Origin: Eutrophocola sp965661105
GTDB lineage: Bacteria > Pseudomonadota > Gammaproteobacteria > Pseudomonadales > Pseudohongiellaceae
Assembly: GCA_965661105.1 (NCBI GenBank)
Contig: CBFICR010000005.1
Span: 18,876 to 82,875 of the forward strand
Direction: 5' to 3'
DNA length: 64,000 bases
Within the stretch, counting starts at the first letter, position 1, and the number at the start of each line of letters is the position of its first letter. A program made the translations under genes and the position numbers. Of the stretch, positions 19,039 through 29,703 are shown one piece after another. The notes under the pieces are model-generated. The model was not told the origin of the DNA. It saw nothing but the letters and a program-made list of their open reading frames with translations, and searched no databases.

Positions 19039-21376
19039 ACTCCGCCGTAACATTCAATAATTGCGAATAATCACTTAGACCAGCAAAAATCTTGGCAATC
19101 CCATCCTGTTTAAGCGTACGCATACCGTCGCTAATAGCCTGATCATATATAGCTTCCATGCCGGCGTTGCGATAGATTAGTCCTTGCAGTTGCGGGGTGC
19201 CTAGCAAAAACTCATGAATTCCCACACGCCCACGGTAGCCCTGTCCTCCACAGCTGGAGCAGCCTTTTGCCCGGCACAGCTCCACAGAGCCCGCATCAAT
19301 GCCAAGCTCTGCAAAGGACTCCCTGCCATACTGATCAATCAGATGATCAAGCTCCTTTTGTTCAGGCTGGTAAGGCTCCTTGCAATCAGCGCATAAGGTT
19401 CGCATCAAGCGTTGGGCGAGTATTCCTAACAGTGCATCGGAAAAATTTACCGGATCAAGACCAAGATCAAGCAGACGTGAAATGGTTTCCGGTGCGGAAT
19501 TGGTATGTAAGGTGGATAACACAAGGTGCCCGGTTAAAGATGCCTCAACACCGATGGAGGCTGTTTCTTTATCGCGCATCTCACCAATCAAAATAATGTC
19601 CGGGTCTGCACGCAGAAAAGCACGCATGGCATCAGCAAATGTGAAGCCTATTTTTGGATGTACCTGAACCTGCTGCAATCCTGGCTGGGTAATTTCCACC
19701 GGATCTTCTGCCGTCCAGATTTTCTTGTTGGGTTTATTCACATGCCCCAGCACAGCATGTAGCGAAGTTGTTTTACCTGAACCGGTCGGACCAACCACCA
19801 GAATAAGACCGTGAGGCTTTTTACAGACGTCATTCAGTCTCTCATAGTTGCTATCACTCAACGCCAGTTTGTCCATCGGCATGGCGTTACCAGCAGCCAG
19901 AATACGTAGCACTGCGCTCTCGCCATTGACAGTGGGTACAGTCGCCACACGTAATTCAAGGTTTCGCTTGCCTACTTTTAACTTACACTTGCCATCCTGT
20001 GGCTTTCTGCGTTCAGAAATATCCAGGCGAGACATGACCTTGATACGCGCAATAAGCGCTGCTGTATGCTCACCCGGCACCTTGAGAAGCTCGCTGCATT
20101 CACCATCTACTCTCACTCGCACGATGCCCGGTCCCTTGTCCTTGCCAGGCTCAATATGAATATCGGAGCTGTTCAGTCTACTGGACTCCATGATAATTTT
20201 ATTCACCAGCTGTATGATCGCCGAACTGGCCACAGCAGATTCATCAACTTCATCATCTTCTGTGCGCTGCAATTCCACATCGTTTTCTTCTTCCAGACTC
20301 TTGAATACATCATCAAATCCCTCGGAATCAGAAAACTCATCGGTTTCGCCGCTTATAAACTGGAGAATATGTTCCGGTAATCCGACTCTTAACTCGATTT
20401 TCTTCACACGTAAAAGAGATTGAATTTCCATTATCCGTGTATAGTCACTGGGATCATCAATCAGAATGACCGCTGCATCCTTGTTACCGGATACAGGTAC
20501 CCAGAGGTTATTTATCAGGTAAGTTGTAGTGATATTTTCAATCAATTCATTCGGTGGCTGGGTCAGGGAATCATATTTCATATAAGGAACCCGGTAATAC
20601 AGTTCCAGTGATTTACCAATTTCATCTTCAGATATTTTGAAGTCATCTATCAGATTTCGAACAATTTTCTTTTTCGAGCCAGCAAAATCTCTTTGTACTT
20701 TTTCCAGATCAAGACTACTGAGTTTTCCCTGCTGAACCAGATAATCATAAGGACCCAGGGTCGTCTGAAAATCATCTCTGAAAATTTTAGCCAGGGTCTG
20801 CGCCAGTATGGCAGCGCGTTTGATATCAGAGCGCGAAAAGGTGCTGTGTTGATCAAGATTAATCAGCTGAACCACACCTAGAAGAATTTCATTCTTGATC
20901 GGTACCGCTATCATCGATTTAAACTGAATATTACGACTTTCACTGAAACGGGCATCAAACTTCAGGTCGGCATGTATTTCCTTCAGCTCTTCAGCATCAT
21001 ATACATCCTTGATACAAAGTGAGCGATGACTCAAAGCTACATAACCTGCTACCGACGTTGTACTAAGAGCGACCCTGATGGACTGCTTTTCAACTGATTC
21101 AGAGCCTTCTCCACCCTTGTAGACCGCTGTTATTTCCTTACCATTGTCTATACTCTGGTAAATAGTCAAAAAATGCGCGCCCAATATCTCAAGTAATTCC
21201 GGCTCTATGGTTTTCAGCGCCTGCTGTAGCGTTTTCCTGGCCTTCTTTTCACGAATTAACGCTTCACTCAGCTTGGCCATACCAAGGGTAAAATCCCGGG
21301 ACCGGGCATTGGCCTCAGAAAGCTTCTTTTCCAAATCAAGCATTTCATTACTTTGTACTTGCTTACTGCTTAACAT
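19037..21376 (-). CDS. GAF-domain type II/IV secretion ATPase (PilB/GspE-like)
   Basis: A 779-residue AAA-type assembly ATPase. After a coiled-coil start there is a GAF-like domain (about residues 50-200), then a GspE N-domain (SSLDLEKVQRDFAGSKKK). The catalytic half has GPTGSGKTTSLHAVL (Walker A), an Asp box (AEDPVEITQPGLQQVQV), Walker B (DPDIILIGEMRDKET) and a His box (TGHLVLSTLHTN). The tetracysteine zinc site reads CADC and CSSC. Canonical PilB and GspE lack the GAF domain, so a small ligand may tune this motor. It is the last gene of the Pil-Chp operon, overlapping the preceding CheW-like gene by 7 bases. Whether it drives type IV pili or another machine is unknown. Confidence 0.88.
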   Translation of the reverse strand: MLSSKQVQSNEMLDLEKKLSEANARSRDFTLGMAKLSEALIREKKARKTLQQALKTIEPELLEILGAHFLTIYQSIDNGKEITAVYKGGEGSESVEKQSIRVALSTTSVAGYVALSHRSLCIKDVYDAEELKEIHADLKFDARFSESRNIQFKSMIAVPIKNEILLGVVQLINLDQHSTFSRSDIKRAAILAQTLAKIFRDDFQTTLGPYDYLVQQGKLSSLDLEKVQRDFAGSKKKIVRNLIDDFKISEDEIGKSLELYYRVPYMKYDSLTQPPNELIENITTTYLINNLWVPVSGNKDAAVILIDDPSDYTRIMEIQSLLRVKKIELRVGLPEHILQFISGETDEFSDSEGFDDVFKSLEEENDVELQRTEDDEVDESAVASSAIIQLVNKIIMESSRLNSSDIHIEPGKDKGPGIVRVRVDGECSELLKVPGEHTAALIARIKVMSRLDISERRKPQDGKCKLKVGKRNLELRVATVPTVNGESAVLRILAAGNAMPMDKLALSDSNYERLNDVCKKPHGLILVVGPTGSGKTTSLHAVLGHVNKPNKKIWTAEDPVEITQPGLQQVQVHPKIGFTFADAMRAFLRADPDIILIGEMRDKETASIGVEASLTGHLVLSTLHTNSAPETISRLLDLGLDPVNFSDALLGILAQRLMRTLCADCKEPYQPEQKELDHLIDQYGRESFAELGIDAGSVELCRAKGCSSCGGQGYRGRVGIHEFLLGTPQLQGLIYRNAGMEAIYDQAISDGMRTLKQDGIAKIFAGLSDYSQLLNVTAE

Positions 21377-21837
21377 AACTGGTGAATCCGTTTGAGAATG
21401 GAGTTTTCAAAATAATCAACCTGGGGAATGATGGCTTCTATACCATCAACCTCAACCTGCATAAGTTCTCCCGGGTGCAGGTTCTGTGTCTGGATTTGCT
21501 TAAGGTCACTTTCGCACACCTGTAAGAGCTGCGGACTTTTACTGATCTGAAAACTGTAATAGGGCAGAATTCCCGGATTGTGCAAACCATAGATAATAAC
21601 AACCCTGTTCTCTCCTGAAGATTCTGTTTCAACAACGCCTTCTGATTTGAATAGCGTTATATGTGGTAACCGGCAACCGCGCCATTCAATAAAACTGAGT
21701 CCGCTGTCCTTGTCCCGGGAAGCATCGATAAAACTGTACTTGATTACTTCAGCGATAATATTTCTGGGCACCAACCACTGTTGCTCATTGGTTTTAAGCA
21801 TCATGCAGCTCGCGCTTTGAATGTCCTGTATGGTCAT
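21370..21837 (-). CDS. CheW-like adaptor (second copy, ChpC-like)
   Basis: A 155-residue CheW-domain protein (WLVPRNIIAEVIKYS, LSFIEWRGCRLPHI, LQVEVDGIEAIIPQVDY-type C-terminus). Such adaptors couple receptors to a CheA-type kinase. It lies between chpA (51-base gap) and the GAF-ATPase gene, which it overlaps by 7 bases. Its position resembles that of ChpC near the Chp cluster of Pseudomonas, but it may instead link the chemosensory array to the ATPase. Confidence 0.78.
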   Translation of the reverse strand: MTIQDIQSASCMMLKTNEQQWLVPRNIIAEVIKYSFIDASRDKDSGLSFIEWRGCRLPHITLFKSEGVVETESSGENRVVIIYGLHNPGILPYYSFQISKSPQLLQVCESDLKQIQTQNLHPGELMQVEVDGIEAIIPQVDYFENSILKRIHQLC

Positions 21838-21888
21838 TTTTGTCTCATAAAAATATTATTCAGATTTACGTTAATGATTCTAATGACG

Positions 21889-24800
21889 CTAAAAACTCTG
21901 AATGGTTTCAATTAGATTTTTTTCCTGAAAGGGCTTACAAAGATATTCATTAACGCCAAGCTTTCCAGCCCGATTACGATGCTTCTCACCAATACGAGAG
22001 GTAATCATGATGATAGGAATATCCCTTACCGGTGGCTCTTGCTTGCGGATATAGCTAGCCACTTCAAAGCCATCCATTTTGGGCATTTCTATATCCAGTA
22101 AAATTACATCGGGTAAATGAGTTTCCAGCAATGCGATAGCTTCGATTCCATTTTTGGCGCTAATGACATCCATTCCGTTACGCTCCAGAATACTGGTTGT
22201 CACTTTTCTGACGGTGATGGAATCATCCACGACCATAATTTTTTTATTGTGCGCGCCTGACTTCCCGGGTCCTGATTGCAAAAATACTGAACCTGAAGAC
22301 GATTTTTTATTGTCATGATGCAGGTTAACCAACGATGCCAGGTCAAGAACAATAGCGACATTGCCATCAGGCATAATGACGCCGCCACTGATTCCCGGCA
22401 TGGAGGTAAATTGCTTGCCAAAGGATTTCACTACAAGGTCGCGACTTTCGATAATTGAGTCTATATGCAAGGCCTGGTTTTTCTGTTTTCCCTTTACCAG
22501 CAGCAAAGTTATAGCGGCATCGACACTTTCTGGTCGTGGATCAAGCCCGGCATCAATTAATTTACCCAGATACAGATATTCGTATTGCTCGCCACCATAT
22601 TCAAAAACCGGTGGGACAGTATTCTCTTCACTTTGGTAGATGCGCGCCAGTTTCTCTACCAGCACGCCAGCCAGTGTATCCATCAGCACCACGTAAGGAG
22701 TTTGCTGTATCTTGAACAGCAAGGCTCGATTCAGGGAGGACGTTAAAGGTAATGTCATGATAAACGCTGTACCTTTTCCTGCTTCACTGACGACTTCAAC
22801 CGCACCACCGACCTGGTTGATCTGGTTTTTTACTACATCCAGCCCAACCCCTCTGCCAGAGATGGTGGAAACCTGCTCAGCTGTGGAAAAGCCTGGTTGA
22901 AAGATAAGCTGTATTGCTTCTTCATCACTAATTATGGCGCCTTCCTCAATGAGTCCGGTTGCAACGGCGCGACTTTTTACTTTCTCAACATTGATACCCT
23001 GTCCATCGTCCTTGATGACGACACTAATCGAGGCACCCTGCCGCGCTACCACCAGGGAGATTGTCGCCTGAGGCTCTTTTCCGGCTTTTACGCGATCTTG
23101 TGCTGACTCGATACCGTGATCTATGGCATTACGAAGGATGTGTTCAAACGGGGTAATTACTGCCTGCAGAATATTTTTATCAAGATTGCCCTGCTGATTC
23201 TGAACTTCAATTCGTATGTCTTTTTTGAGCTCTCTGCCCGTTTGTCTGACCAGGCGGCGCAAACGCGGCACAATACTTGAAAAAGGCAGCATTTGTGATG
23301 AAATCAATCCATCCTGTAAACTATTGGTGAGACGTTGTTGTCCCAACAGGGCCTGATCAATTTCTTTCAGACGACTGGAAAGGTTGCGCCTGATATCCTG
23401 TAAATCTTCATAGTCTTCCGTGAGGGACAGTGACATTTCCTGTAGCTCGGTATAACGATCCATTTCCAGTACATCAAACTCATCAGTAGCTGATTCCGGC
23501 CCGGCATGATGACTAAACTCCAGCCTGCTACCTGCACTTTGGCTGGCATTTTCATCAATTTTTTTAACAAAAGAATTCAGGCGAATGAGAGTTTCATCCA
23601 TTTCAATTAACAGGTTACCGACATCATGAAAACTTTTTTCCAGACGGTTTCTTGAAAAATTGATTTCATCAGCATCATTAAGTAAATACCCTAACAACTG
23701 ACTTGAAACACGTACCTGCTCTTCAGGCGCGGACAAAGGTGTCAAAGTTTCAGTCTGATTATGAGAGTTGGTATTATCAGCAGCAGCCACTGACGTCAGG
23801 GGACTGGATATTGCCGGCTCAGAAACTGCAAAATCTGTCTTGTGTGTTTCAGACCTACCATTACTATCACTGGCACTTTCAAAACTTTCTAACGTCGCTT
23901 TGCCTGGTTCCTGTATATTCTGGTTGTATTGATTTTTTTCAGGCTCCGTGTTTTCAGATTCAGTATTTTCTTGAAGCTCAACCCCATTGATTAACTCTTG
24001 GGAGCTGCGTATAGCTGCTGACCCGGTAGTCAGATCAGGTTTTAATTCCTGCTCTTCTTCAGTCACTAATGACTTTCTTGTAATAAGTCCATTGGCATCC
24101 CTGCTGTATAAACTGCAGATTTTATGCAGTCCATGTAAATGAATATCGCAGCTGGTAAAAAATTCTGTATCAAAACTATTAGCCTTACTGGCACTGATCA
24201 CAAATGATTCATAGTCATGGGAGGCTTTGCTTAAAGCATCTTCCTGGGCAAGTGCCGAGCTCCCCTTTAGGGTATGAAGAATACGCAAATAATTTTCAAG
24301 AATGGTTGTATCCTGGGGATTCTGCTGCCAATGCAAATACAGGTCATCCAGATCCTGTAAAAGCTCTGTCATTTCATCTACAAAAACCGCCAGTAACTCC
24401 TGATCCACCGGAGTTTCGCTGCTTTCAGCTACCAACACCGGTGATGGTGACGTCTCAAGCTCAGCAGCGTAATTTGCAGCTGATGCCGGTTCCGGTTCCG
24501 ATTCCGGTTTCGCTTCTGCTTCTGGTACTCGCACTGGGACTGGTGCTGGAAGAAACAACAGTTGATCCGAACTGCTGCTATGTCGCTCATGGTTTTCCTG
24601 CAAATCAGCTTCTTCATTCACCTTATCAACAGGTGGTGTTACAGCAGGGGCGTATTCTTTCATCCTTGTAATCAGCACTTCACTGTCATCGAGAGGCTGC
24701 CCCTTTTCAAGACTCGACATCGCATTTCCCAACCAGCCCACACACTCCTCCAAAATAGTGCTGAAAACCTTATCCACTCCATTGGCTTCTATCATGGCAG

Positions 24801-27387
24801 GAGTGAGTTTTTTGGCGGCCATCAGCAATGCGCTGCTGAAGCTGCTAACTGAATGGCACTCTGCCATTTCAGCTGCGCCCTGAAGGAGATATAAGGCTGA
24901 ACAGATCTGATTCAGTGCTTCAGCACTGTCGGATTTATTCCTGAGCGACAGATGCCCTTCCTTGATGCGGGCATGAAGATCCCTGGCTTCATGAAGAAAC
25001 CCTGTCAGCAATGGGTCTTGCGACTGCATATATTTTTCAAGCGCTGTTTTGGCATGGGTTATGCCCGGATATGGTCCCCGTGTATCAATTGATGAATTTT
25101 TTCCCGTCAGCGCCTGTTCATAGGCTACCGCCTGTATGCAGATATTATTAATGCTGGCCTTGAACGAACCAGCCTTGAATGCATTGTCATTCCCGGGGTC
25201 AAGAATGCCGTCCCGAAGCAATGCAAGCACATCAAGTACTTCTTCCGTAAAACCCATGATTTCATCAGTGATGCCTTGTGGTTTCGCAGTGAGGCTATCG
25301 AACAATCTTTCCATGGCAACGGAAACAGCAGCAATATCCTGCGCAATGGAACGACCGCTTCCACCCAGTGTATGAAAAAGTCTGCTGCAATTCCTGACTC
25401 TGCCAGTCTGCTGATCTATACTATTCAGGTCACTTAATTCTTCACGAAGACAAAGCAGTATCTCGTCAAACTCATTACTGAAGACCATTTTTTGTTTATG
25501 CTCTTCATCTATTTCATTGGAAGCAGATATCGATTTATTGGCAGCAATTGAAAGTTCCGTCTGAATTTCCTGTTCCTGACAAGACGAGTATGACTTTTCA
25601 TTTTTTCTTTCATCATTATCTGGCCCGCAGTCATTGCTGGCCAATTGCTTGCGCAGGGCAATATCAGCAAGCAGCTGCGTAGCAAAATCGGCACTTTTTT
25701 CGAGATAGACAGCACAATCAGCCTCTCTCCCCAATACCAGTTGTTCAAAATACCACAGGGAATTTATCATCAGCTGGCATAGACGCTGAAATCCATCGCT
25801 ATTCGTTTGCAAAGTAGTGAGCTGGGTAAGTTCGGTAATATAGTCCCGTGCGATGTGAAACTGTTTTGACTGCTCATGCAGATTCAACAGCTGTAGTACC
25901 CGTGAAAGCTGTCCCAGGCTTGCCCGGATTTCTTCCAGAACAACGGTATTGTCCTGTGCCAACAGGTCGAGATTTTTAATCACTGTATTAATGCTGGCAA
26001 TGACTGCCTGCAAGGCATGTAAACGGGCAGAATTCATCGCCGGGATACTAACTTCCTCTTTTACTTCAGAGCTCGGGTTTACCCCATGGTTTTCCTTATA
26101 ATTACCTAGCTCAATAGAGGTAGAGACCAGAACTTTCGCCATGCTGAACAACAGGTCACGAGGGTTTTGAGTTGATACACCAGCCAGACCACCCTGAATA
26201 TTTTTTGCCAGAGTTTCCAGACCCATAAAGTGAATAACTTCTCCAAGCCGCCCAATTTCCCGTTGAATTTCCTCACTGGACTTATTATCGACTTCCTTCT
26301 CATCTGCAATTTCATCTGCAATCTCATTAATGGATTCAAGCAAGGAAGTAATTTGTTCTGCCAGAATGGTAATAGTTTTATTCCTGGCCTCTCTGCTGTG
26401 ATAACGCAGATGGGAAGTCTCATCAGTAAATGTGGTTACCTTAAAAAGATCATTACCAGCGTTTTGGCTTGCTTCACTACTACACAGCTTAAGCCACGTC
26501 CTGACAACCCCTATCCCCCCAGTGCTATTATTTGCTATCTCAAGGAGCCTGGCGATTTCAACGAGAACACTGTTTTCTAGTTCTTTATCAAGCACTCCTG
26601 ACATTTCATCATGCCGCAACATGACACTGTCGTTATTGGTAAACTGCAGGGACCAGGAAAATCCCGCCAGGATTCGAAACAGTGTCTGGTCGAGGTTTTC
26701 CTCTGGCAGATTGGCCAGCAAAGCGCTTGATAGACCCCAACGAGTTCCAGCCCTGTAATCGCGCAGCAGCAAACGCAGGTTATCTGCAACCTTGATTACC
26801 ACCTCGCGGGCATTCTTATCTGTGGGGGTCTTCAAGAGGATTTTGCAGGCTTTGTTGTAAAACATGAGCTGCTTTTCCATCAACTCCTGGAGCAATTGTG
26901 GTTTTTCCTCAAACACTTTCCGATAATTGATGTCCTGTTTTTCCAGCAGTACCGAAGAACTGAAAACCTGTGCAACATTGCGTGAGTTTCTAACCCGGTT
27001 CAGTAACACTACGAGCTGTTCAAAATTATCACTATTTTTTTCAATGCCTGCTTCAAGCATTGAATCCATACTGCCCAGACCTACATAAGCAGCTTCCAGA
27101 CGCGGGTTCAGTTTCCAGCTCGGCAGCTGTTTTTTTTCTTCCACCAGCTCGCTTATCGATACACTTATTTCCTTTGCCAACAACGCAAGATTAGGTAACT
27201 CAAGTAATTGCAGCATCCCCGGTATACAGGCAAAACCAACCACTGGTGCACGCAGATCCTGCAGGGGCTTATCCTCATCAGCAGGAGTTGAAATGACATG
27301 GTCCAGTGCTGTAGACAGCACCTCACTCAATGTTTTAATTTCAACGATCACCCGTTTCAGGGCTCTGGAACTTTGCCATTTATTCAT
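21889..27387 (-). CDS. chpA: ChpA/PilL-type multi-Hpt hybrid histidine kinase
   Basis: A giant CheA-type kinase of 1832 residues. The N-terminal two thirds contain a series of helical Hpt-like modules. Two keep a recognisable phospho-acceptor, HTLGGSG near His673 and HTLKGSS near His1038; others appear degenerate. A long acidic Pro/Glu-rich linker follows. The kinase core has the N-box NAIDHGIES (about 1420) and G-box GRGVGLDVVKNQI (about 1512). Then come a CheW-like domain and a C-terminal receiver (KIMVVDDSITVRK, phospho-Asp in VILLDIEMPKMDG near 1765). It relays signals from PilJ to PilG and PilH to control type IV pilus activity. ATG at 27387 with AGGTG before it is preferred to a GTG three codons upstream. 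Confidence 0.93.
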   Translation of the reverse strand: MNKWQSSRALKRVIVEIKTLSEVLSTALDHVISTPADEDKPLQDLRAPVVGFACIPGMLQLLELPNLALLAKEISVSISELVEEKKQLPSWKLNPRLEAAYVGLGSMDSMLEAGIEKNSDNFEQLVVLLNRVRNSRNVAQVFSSSVLLEKQDINYRKVFEEKPQLLQELMEKQLMFYNKACKILLKTPTDKNAREVVIKVADNLRLLLRDYRAGTRWGLSSALLANLPEENLDQTLFRILAGFSWSLQFTNNDSVMLRHDEMSGVLDKELENSVLVEIARLLEIANNSTGGIGVVRTWLKLCSSEASQNAGNDLFKVTTFTDETSHLRYHSREARNKTITILAEQITSLLESINEIADEIADEKEVDNKSSEEIQREIGRLGEVIHFMGLETLAKNIQGGLAGVSTQNPRDLLFSMAKVLVSTSIELGNYKENHGVNPSSEVKEEVSIPAMNSARLHALQAVIASINTVIKNLDLLAQDNTVVLEEIRASLGQLSRVLQLLNLHEQSKQFHIARDYITELTQLTTLQTNSDGFQRLCQLMINSLWYFEQLVLGREADCAVYLEKSADFATQLLADIALRKQLASNDCGPDNDERKNEKSYSSCQEQEIQTELSIAANKSISASNEIDEEHKQKMVFSNEFDEILLCLREELSDLNSIDQQTGRVRNCSRLFHTLGGSGRSIAQDIAAVSVAMERLFDSLTAKPQGITDEIMGFTEEVLDVLALLRDGILDPGNDNAFKAGSFKASINNICIQAVAYEQALTGKNSSIDTRGPYPGITHAKTALEKYMQSQDPLLTGFLHEARDLHARIKEGHLSLRNKSDSAEALNQICSALYLLQGAAEMAECHSVSSFSSALLMAAKKLTPAMIEANGVDKVFSTILEECVGWLGNAMSSLEKGQPLDDSEVLITRMKEYAPAVTPPVDKVNEEADLQENHERHSSSSDQLLFLPAPVPVRVPEAEAKPESEPEPASAANYAAELETSPSPVLVAESSETPVDQELLAVFVDEMTELLQDLDDLYLHWQQNPQDTTILENYLRILHTLKGSSALAQEDALSKASHDYESFVISASKANSFDTEFFTSCDIHLHGLHKICSLYSRDANGLITRKSLVTEEEQELKPDLTTGSAAIRSSQELINGVELQENTESENTEPEKNQYNQNIQEPGKATLESFESASDSNGRSETHKTDFAVSEPAISSPLTSVAAADNTNSHNQTETLTPLSAPEEQVRVSSQLLGYLLNDADEINFSRNRLEKSFHDVGNLLIEMDETLIRLNSFVKKIDENASQSAGSRLEFSHHAGPESATDEFDVLEMDRYTELQEMSLSLTEDYEDLQDIRRNLSSRLKEIDQALLGQQRLTNSLQDGLISSQMLPFSSIVPRLRRLVRQTGRELKKDIRIEVQNQQGNLDKNILQAVITPFEHILRNAIDHGIESAQDRVKAGKEPQATISLVVARQGASISVVIKDDGQGINVEKVKSRAVATGLIEEGAIISDEEAIQLIFQPGFSTAEQVSTISGRGVGLDVVKNQINQVGGAVEVVSEAGKGTAFIMTLPLTSSLNRALLFKIQQTPYVVLMDTLAGVLVEKLARIYQSEENTVPPVFEYGGEQYEYLYLGKLIDAGLDPRPESVDAAITLLLVKGKQKNQALHIDSIIESRDLVVKSFGKQFTSMPGISGGVIMPDGNVAIVLDLASLVNLHHDNKKSSSGSVFLQSGPGKSGAHNKKIMVVDDSITVRKVTTSILERNGMDVISAKNGIEAIALLETHLPDVILLDIEMPKMDGFEVASYIRKQEPPVRDIPIIMITSRIGEKHRNRAGKLGVNEYLCKPFQEKNLIETIQSF

Positions 27388-27428
27388 TGCGTTCACCTGT
27401 TGGATTCTTCAATACCAGGATAGTCAGT

Positions 27429-29672
27429 TCAGGCGTTTACAGCGCTTTGATTAGGTAATATTGCGCTACTGTCGTCTGTGCTCATGTTTTCGGTTTGCGG
27501 CGCATCCTTGGCACGTAATGTAAGGGGTTTACCATCAGGGGATTTTTCCTTGCCGGGCAAACGCGCTACCTTTTTATGGGCCAATCCGGACCAGTTGTCC
27601 TTGCCTCTGGGATTTTTCCTTCTATCCAGGCTGAAGCCTGAAACAGCACCCTCCAGGCGTGCTGACAATCCTCCAAGGCTGGACATAAATTTTGAGGTGG
27701 CTTCCATACCGCTGGTGGTGTTGGCAGTCATTTGCTGAATTACTGCCATGGACTGGGTAATTTCAGAGGCGGCCTTACTCTGGTTACTGGAAGCCTCGTT
27801 TATACTGTTAACAAGTTCCTGCAATTCTTTTGATACACGCTGGATGTCATCCAGCGCCATGCCCGCACTTTGCGCATGCCTGGTACCGGATACCACTTCA
27901 GCTGTTGTATCTTCCATTGACTGCACCGCCTCCTTGATATCACCCTGAATTACCTTAACCAGGCTTTCAATTTGACGTGTAGCCGCGGAAGAACGTTCCG
28001 CCAATGCGTGTACTTCGTCAGCAACGACTGCAAATCCCTTGCCCGCCTCTCCTGCCGAGGCTGCCTGTATCGCCGCATTCAGTGACAAGGTATTGGTATG
28101 CTCGGCAATATCATTAATCAACGACACAAAACCCCCTATTTCCTGCGAGCTTTCACCCAGACGTTTAATACGCTTTGACGTACCCTGGATCTGGTCCCGA
28201 ATATTATCCATGCCCTTGATGGTATCTTTCACAACGGCCGCACCACCGACTGCCGTTTGCACAGATTTTTTGGCTACCTCTAAAGTTTTTTGTGCGTTTT
28301 CATTTACCTGGTTAATACCATTACCAATTTCCCGCATGGACTCATGCACCGAGTAAATACTTTTGGTTTGACGCCTGGTGGCAGCTGATAGTGACTCCAC
28401 GGTTTGCATGGAAGCTTCAGTCGAACTGGTGACTTCCATCGTCACACTGGTAATAGCAGAAACCAGTTCCCTTAACTGCTCAACAGCATAATTAATGGAG
28501 TCAGCGATGGCACCGGTAAAATCCTTCCCTACCGTAGCCCTGACAGTAAGATCACCTTCGCCAAGACTGGAAATTTCACTTAACAACTTCACTACAGCGC
28601 TATTATTGCGGGTGTTTTTTTCCGCACTGATCTGTTCAGCTTCCTGAGATTGCCGGATGACTTGTCGACCATAAGCCAGAATTGTGAGCAACAGAAGGAA
28701 CAACAGAGCATAGCCAACAACTGGACTGGCTAATGGATGAGTACTCTGGTCAGCCAGCATCTCTCCAATCCCCTTGATCTGGGAAAGTAACAGTTCACTG
28801 TTTCCAACTATATTGGCCAAGGCTCCTGTATAGACATTTATTTCAGGAATGGCACTATGAATAATACTGGCAGTATCGGCGATTGGGGAAAACAACACTG
28901 ATACGTTGATCAGGCCATCCAGAGCCTGGGCGTCAATTACTTCATTTATACCCAGACTCCGATCACCGGTCTGAAAGGCCGCATGATTGTCAGCAAACAG
29001 ATTGATGTCACTCAACAGCTGATCTGCCTGACCCGAAGATGCATCTCCAGCAATGATACGCCTGAGATTGAACGCAATGCGCTCTGCCAGCCATGATTGA
29101 CGTTGTGCAACTGCAACCGTCACTGTAGATAGATTGAGCGCAATAAAGCGCTGTGTAACAGCGGCATATTCTCGCTGTACAAGAGGCATCACATTGAGAA
29201 TAACTGCGGCCTGGGCATTGACCTCATTAATCAGTTGCTGATTGTTCAATACAAGATCAATATCCTTTCCCGTATTCAGCCAGATATCCTGAAATTCTGG
29301 AAACCTCCTGTTAATTATCGCCTCAACACCAGACTCTCGATTACCAAAACCCCCAATGTTAAGAGCATCTGCAACGCCACTGTCGTCTTTGTTGATCTGC
29401 GCCAAAGTAGAGGCGAAATCCAGTCTGGCGTCATAGAGATCAGGAAAAAAAGTGCTATCAGCTTCAGCCAGTGCTTGCGCATCCCTGCCAATCTCCTGTG
29501 ACAACATACTCAGGGTAGTCACCTGTTGATTCCAGGTTTGCAACTGTCTGGATGAAATATTGATAAACACCTGGTTAATGACAATCATTAGCAATGTAAC
29601 CATAAAGATAGCCATGAAAACCCTGGTCTTGGGCTGCCTTCTTTTTTTAACTAACAAACTGGATTGTTCCAT
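27429..29672 (-). CDS. pilJ: Methyl-accepting chemotaxis protein PilJ
   Basis: A 747-residue receptor with an N-terminal TM (VFMAIFMVTLLMIVINQVF), a large helical periplasmic domain of about 280 residues, a second TM (VVGYALLFLLLLTILAYG), a HAMP-like segment and a cytoplasmic signalling hairpin. The tip sequence NTLSLNAAIQAASAGEAGKG is PilJ-like. It senses a surface or type IV pilus signal and drives ChpA. The ATG at 29672 is chosen because it begins just before the cytoplasmic basic stretch (KKRRQPKTR) and has GGAG upstream. Confidence 0.94.
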   Translation of the reverse strand: MEQSSLLVKKRRQPKTRVFMAIFMVTLLMIVINQVFINISSRQLQTWNQQVTTLSMLSQEIGRDAQALAEADSTFFPDLYDARLDFASTLAQINKDDSGVADALNIGGFGNRESGVEAIINRRFPEFQDIWLNTGKDIDLVLNNQQLINEVNAQAAVILNVMPLVQREYAAVTQRFIALNLSTVTVAVAQRQSWLAERIAFNLRRIIAGDASSGQADQLLSDINLFADNHAAFQTGDRSLGINEVIDAQALDGLINVSVLFSPIADTASIIHSAIPEINVYTGALANIVGNSELLLSQIKGIGEMLADQSTHPLASPVVGYALLFLLLLTILAYGRQVIRQSQEAEQISAEKNTRNNSAVVKLLSEISSLGEGDLTVRATVGKDFTGAIADSINYAVEQLRELVSAITSVTMEVTSSTEASMQTVESLSAATRRQTKSIYSVHESMREIGNGINQVNENAQKTLEVAKKSVQTAVGGAAVVKDTIKGMDNIRDQIQGTSKRIKRLGESSQEIGGFVSLINDIAEHTNTLSLNAAIQAASAGEAGKGFAVVADEVHALAERSSAATRQIESLVKVIQGDIKEAVQSMEDTTAEVVSGTRHAQSAGMALDDIQRVSKELQELVNSINEASSNQSKAASEITQSMAVIQQMTANTTSGMEATSKFMSSLGGLSARLEGAVSGFSLDRRKNPRGKDNWSGLAHKKVARLPGKEKSPDGKPLTLRAKDAPQTENMSTDDSSAILPNQSAVNA

Positions 29673-29703
29673 TACCTGCTCCTGCTTATGGATGGTAAAA
29701 TGT

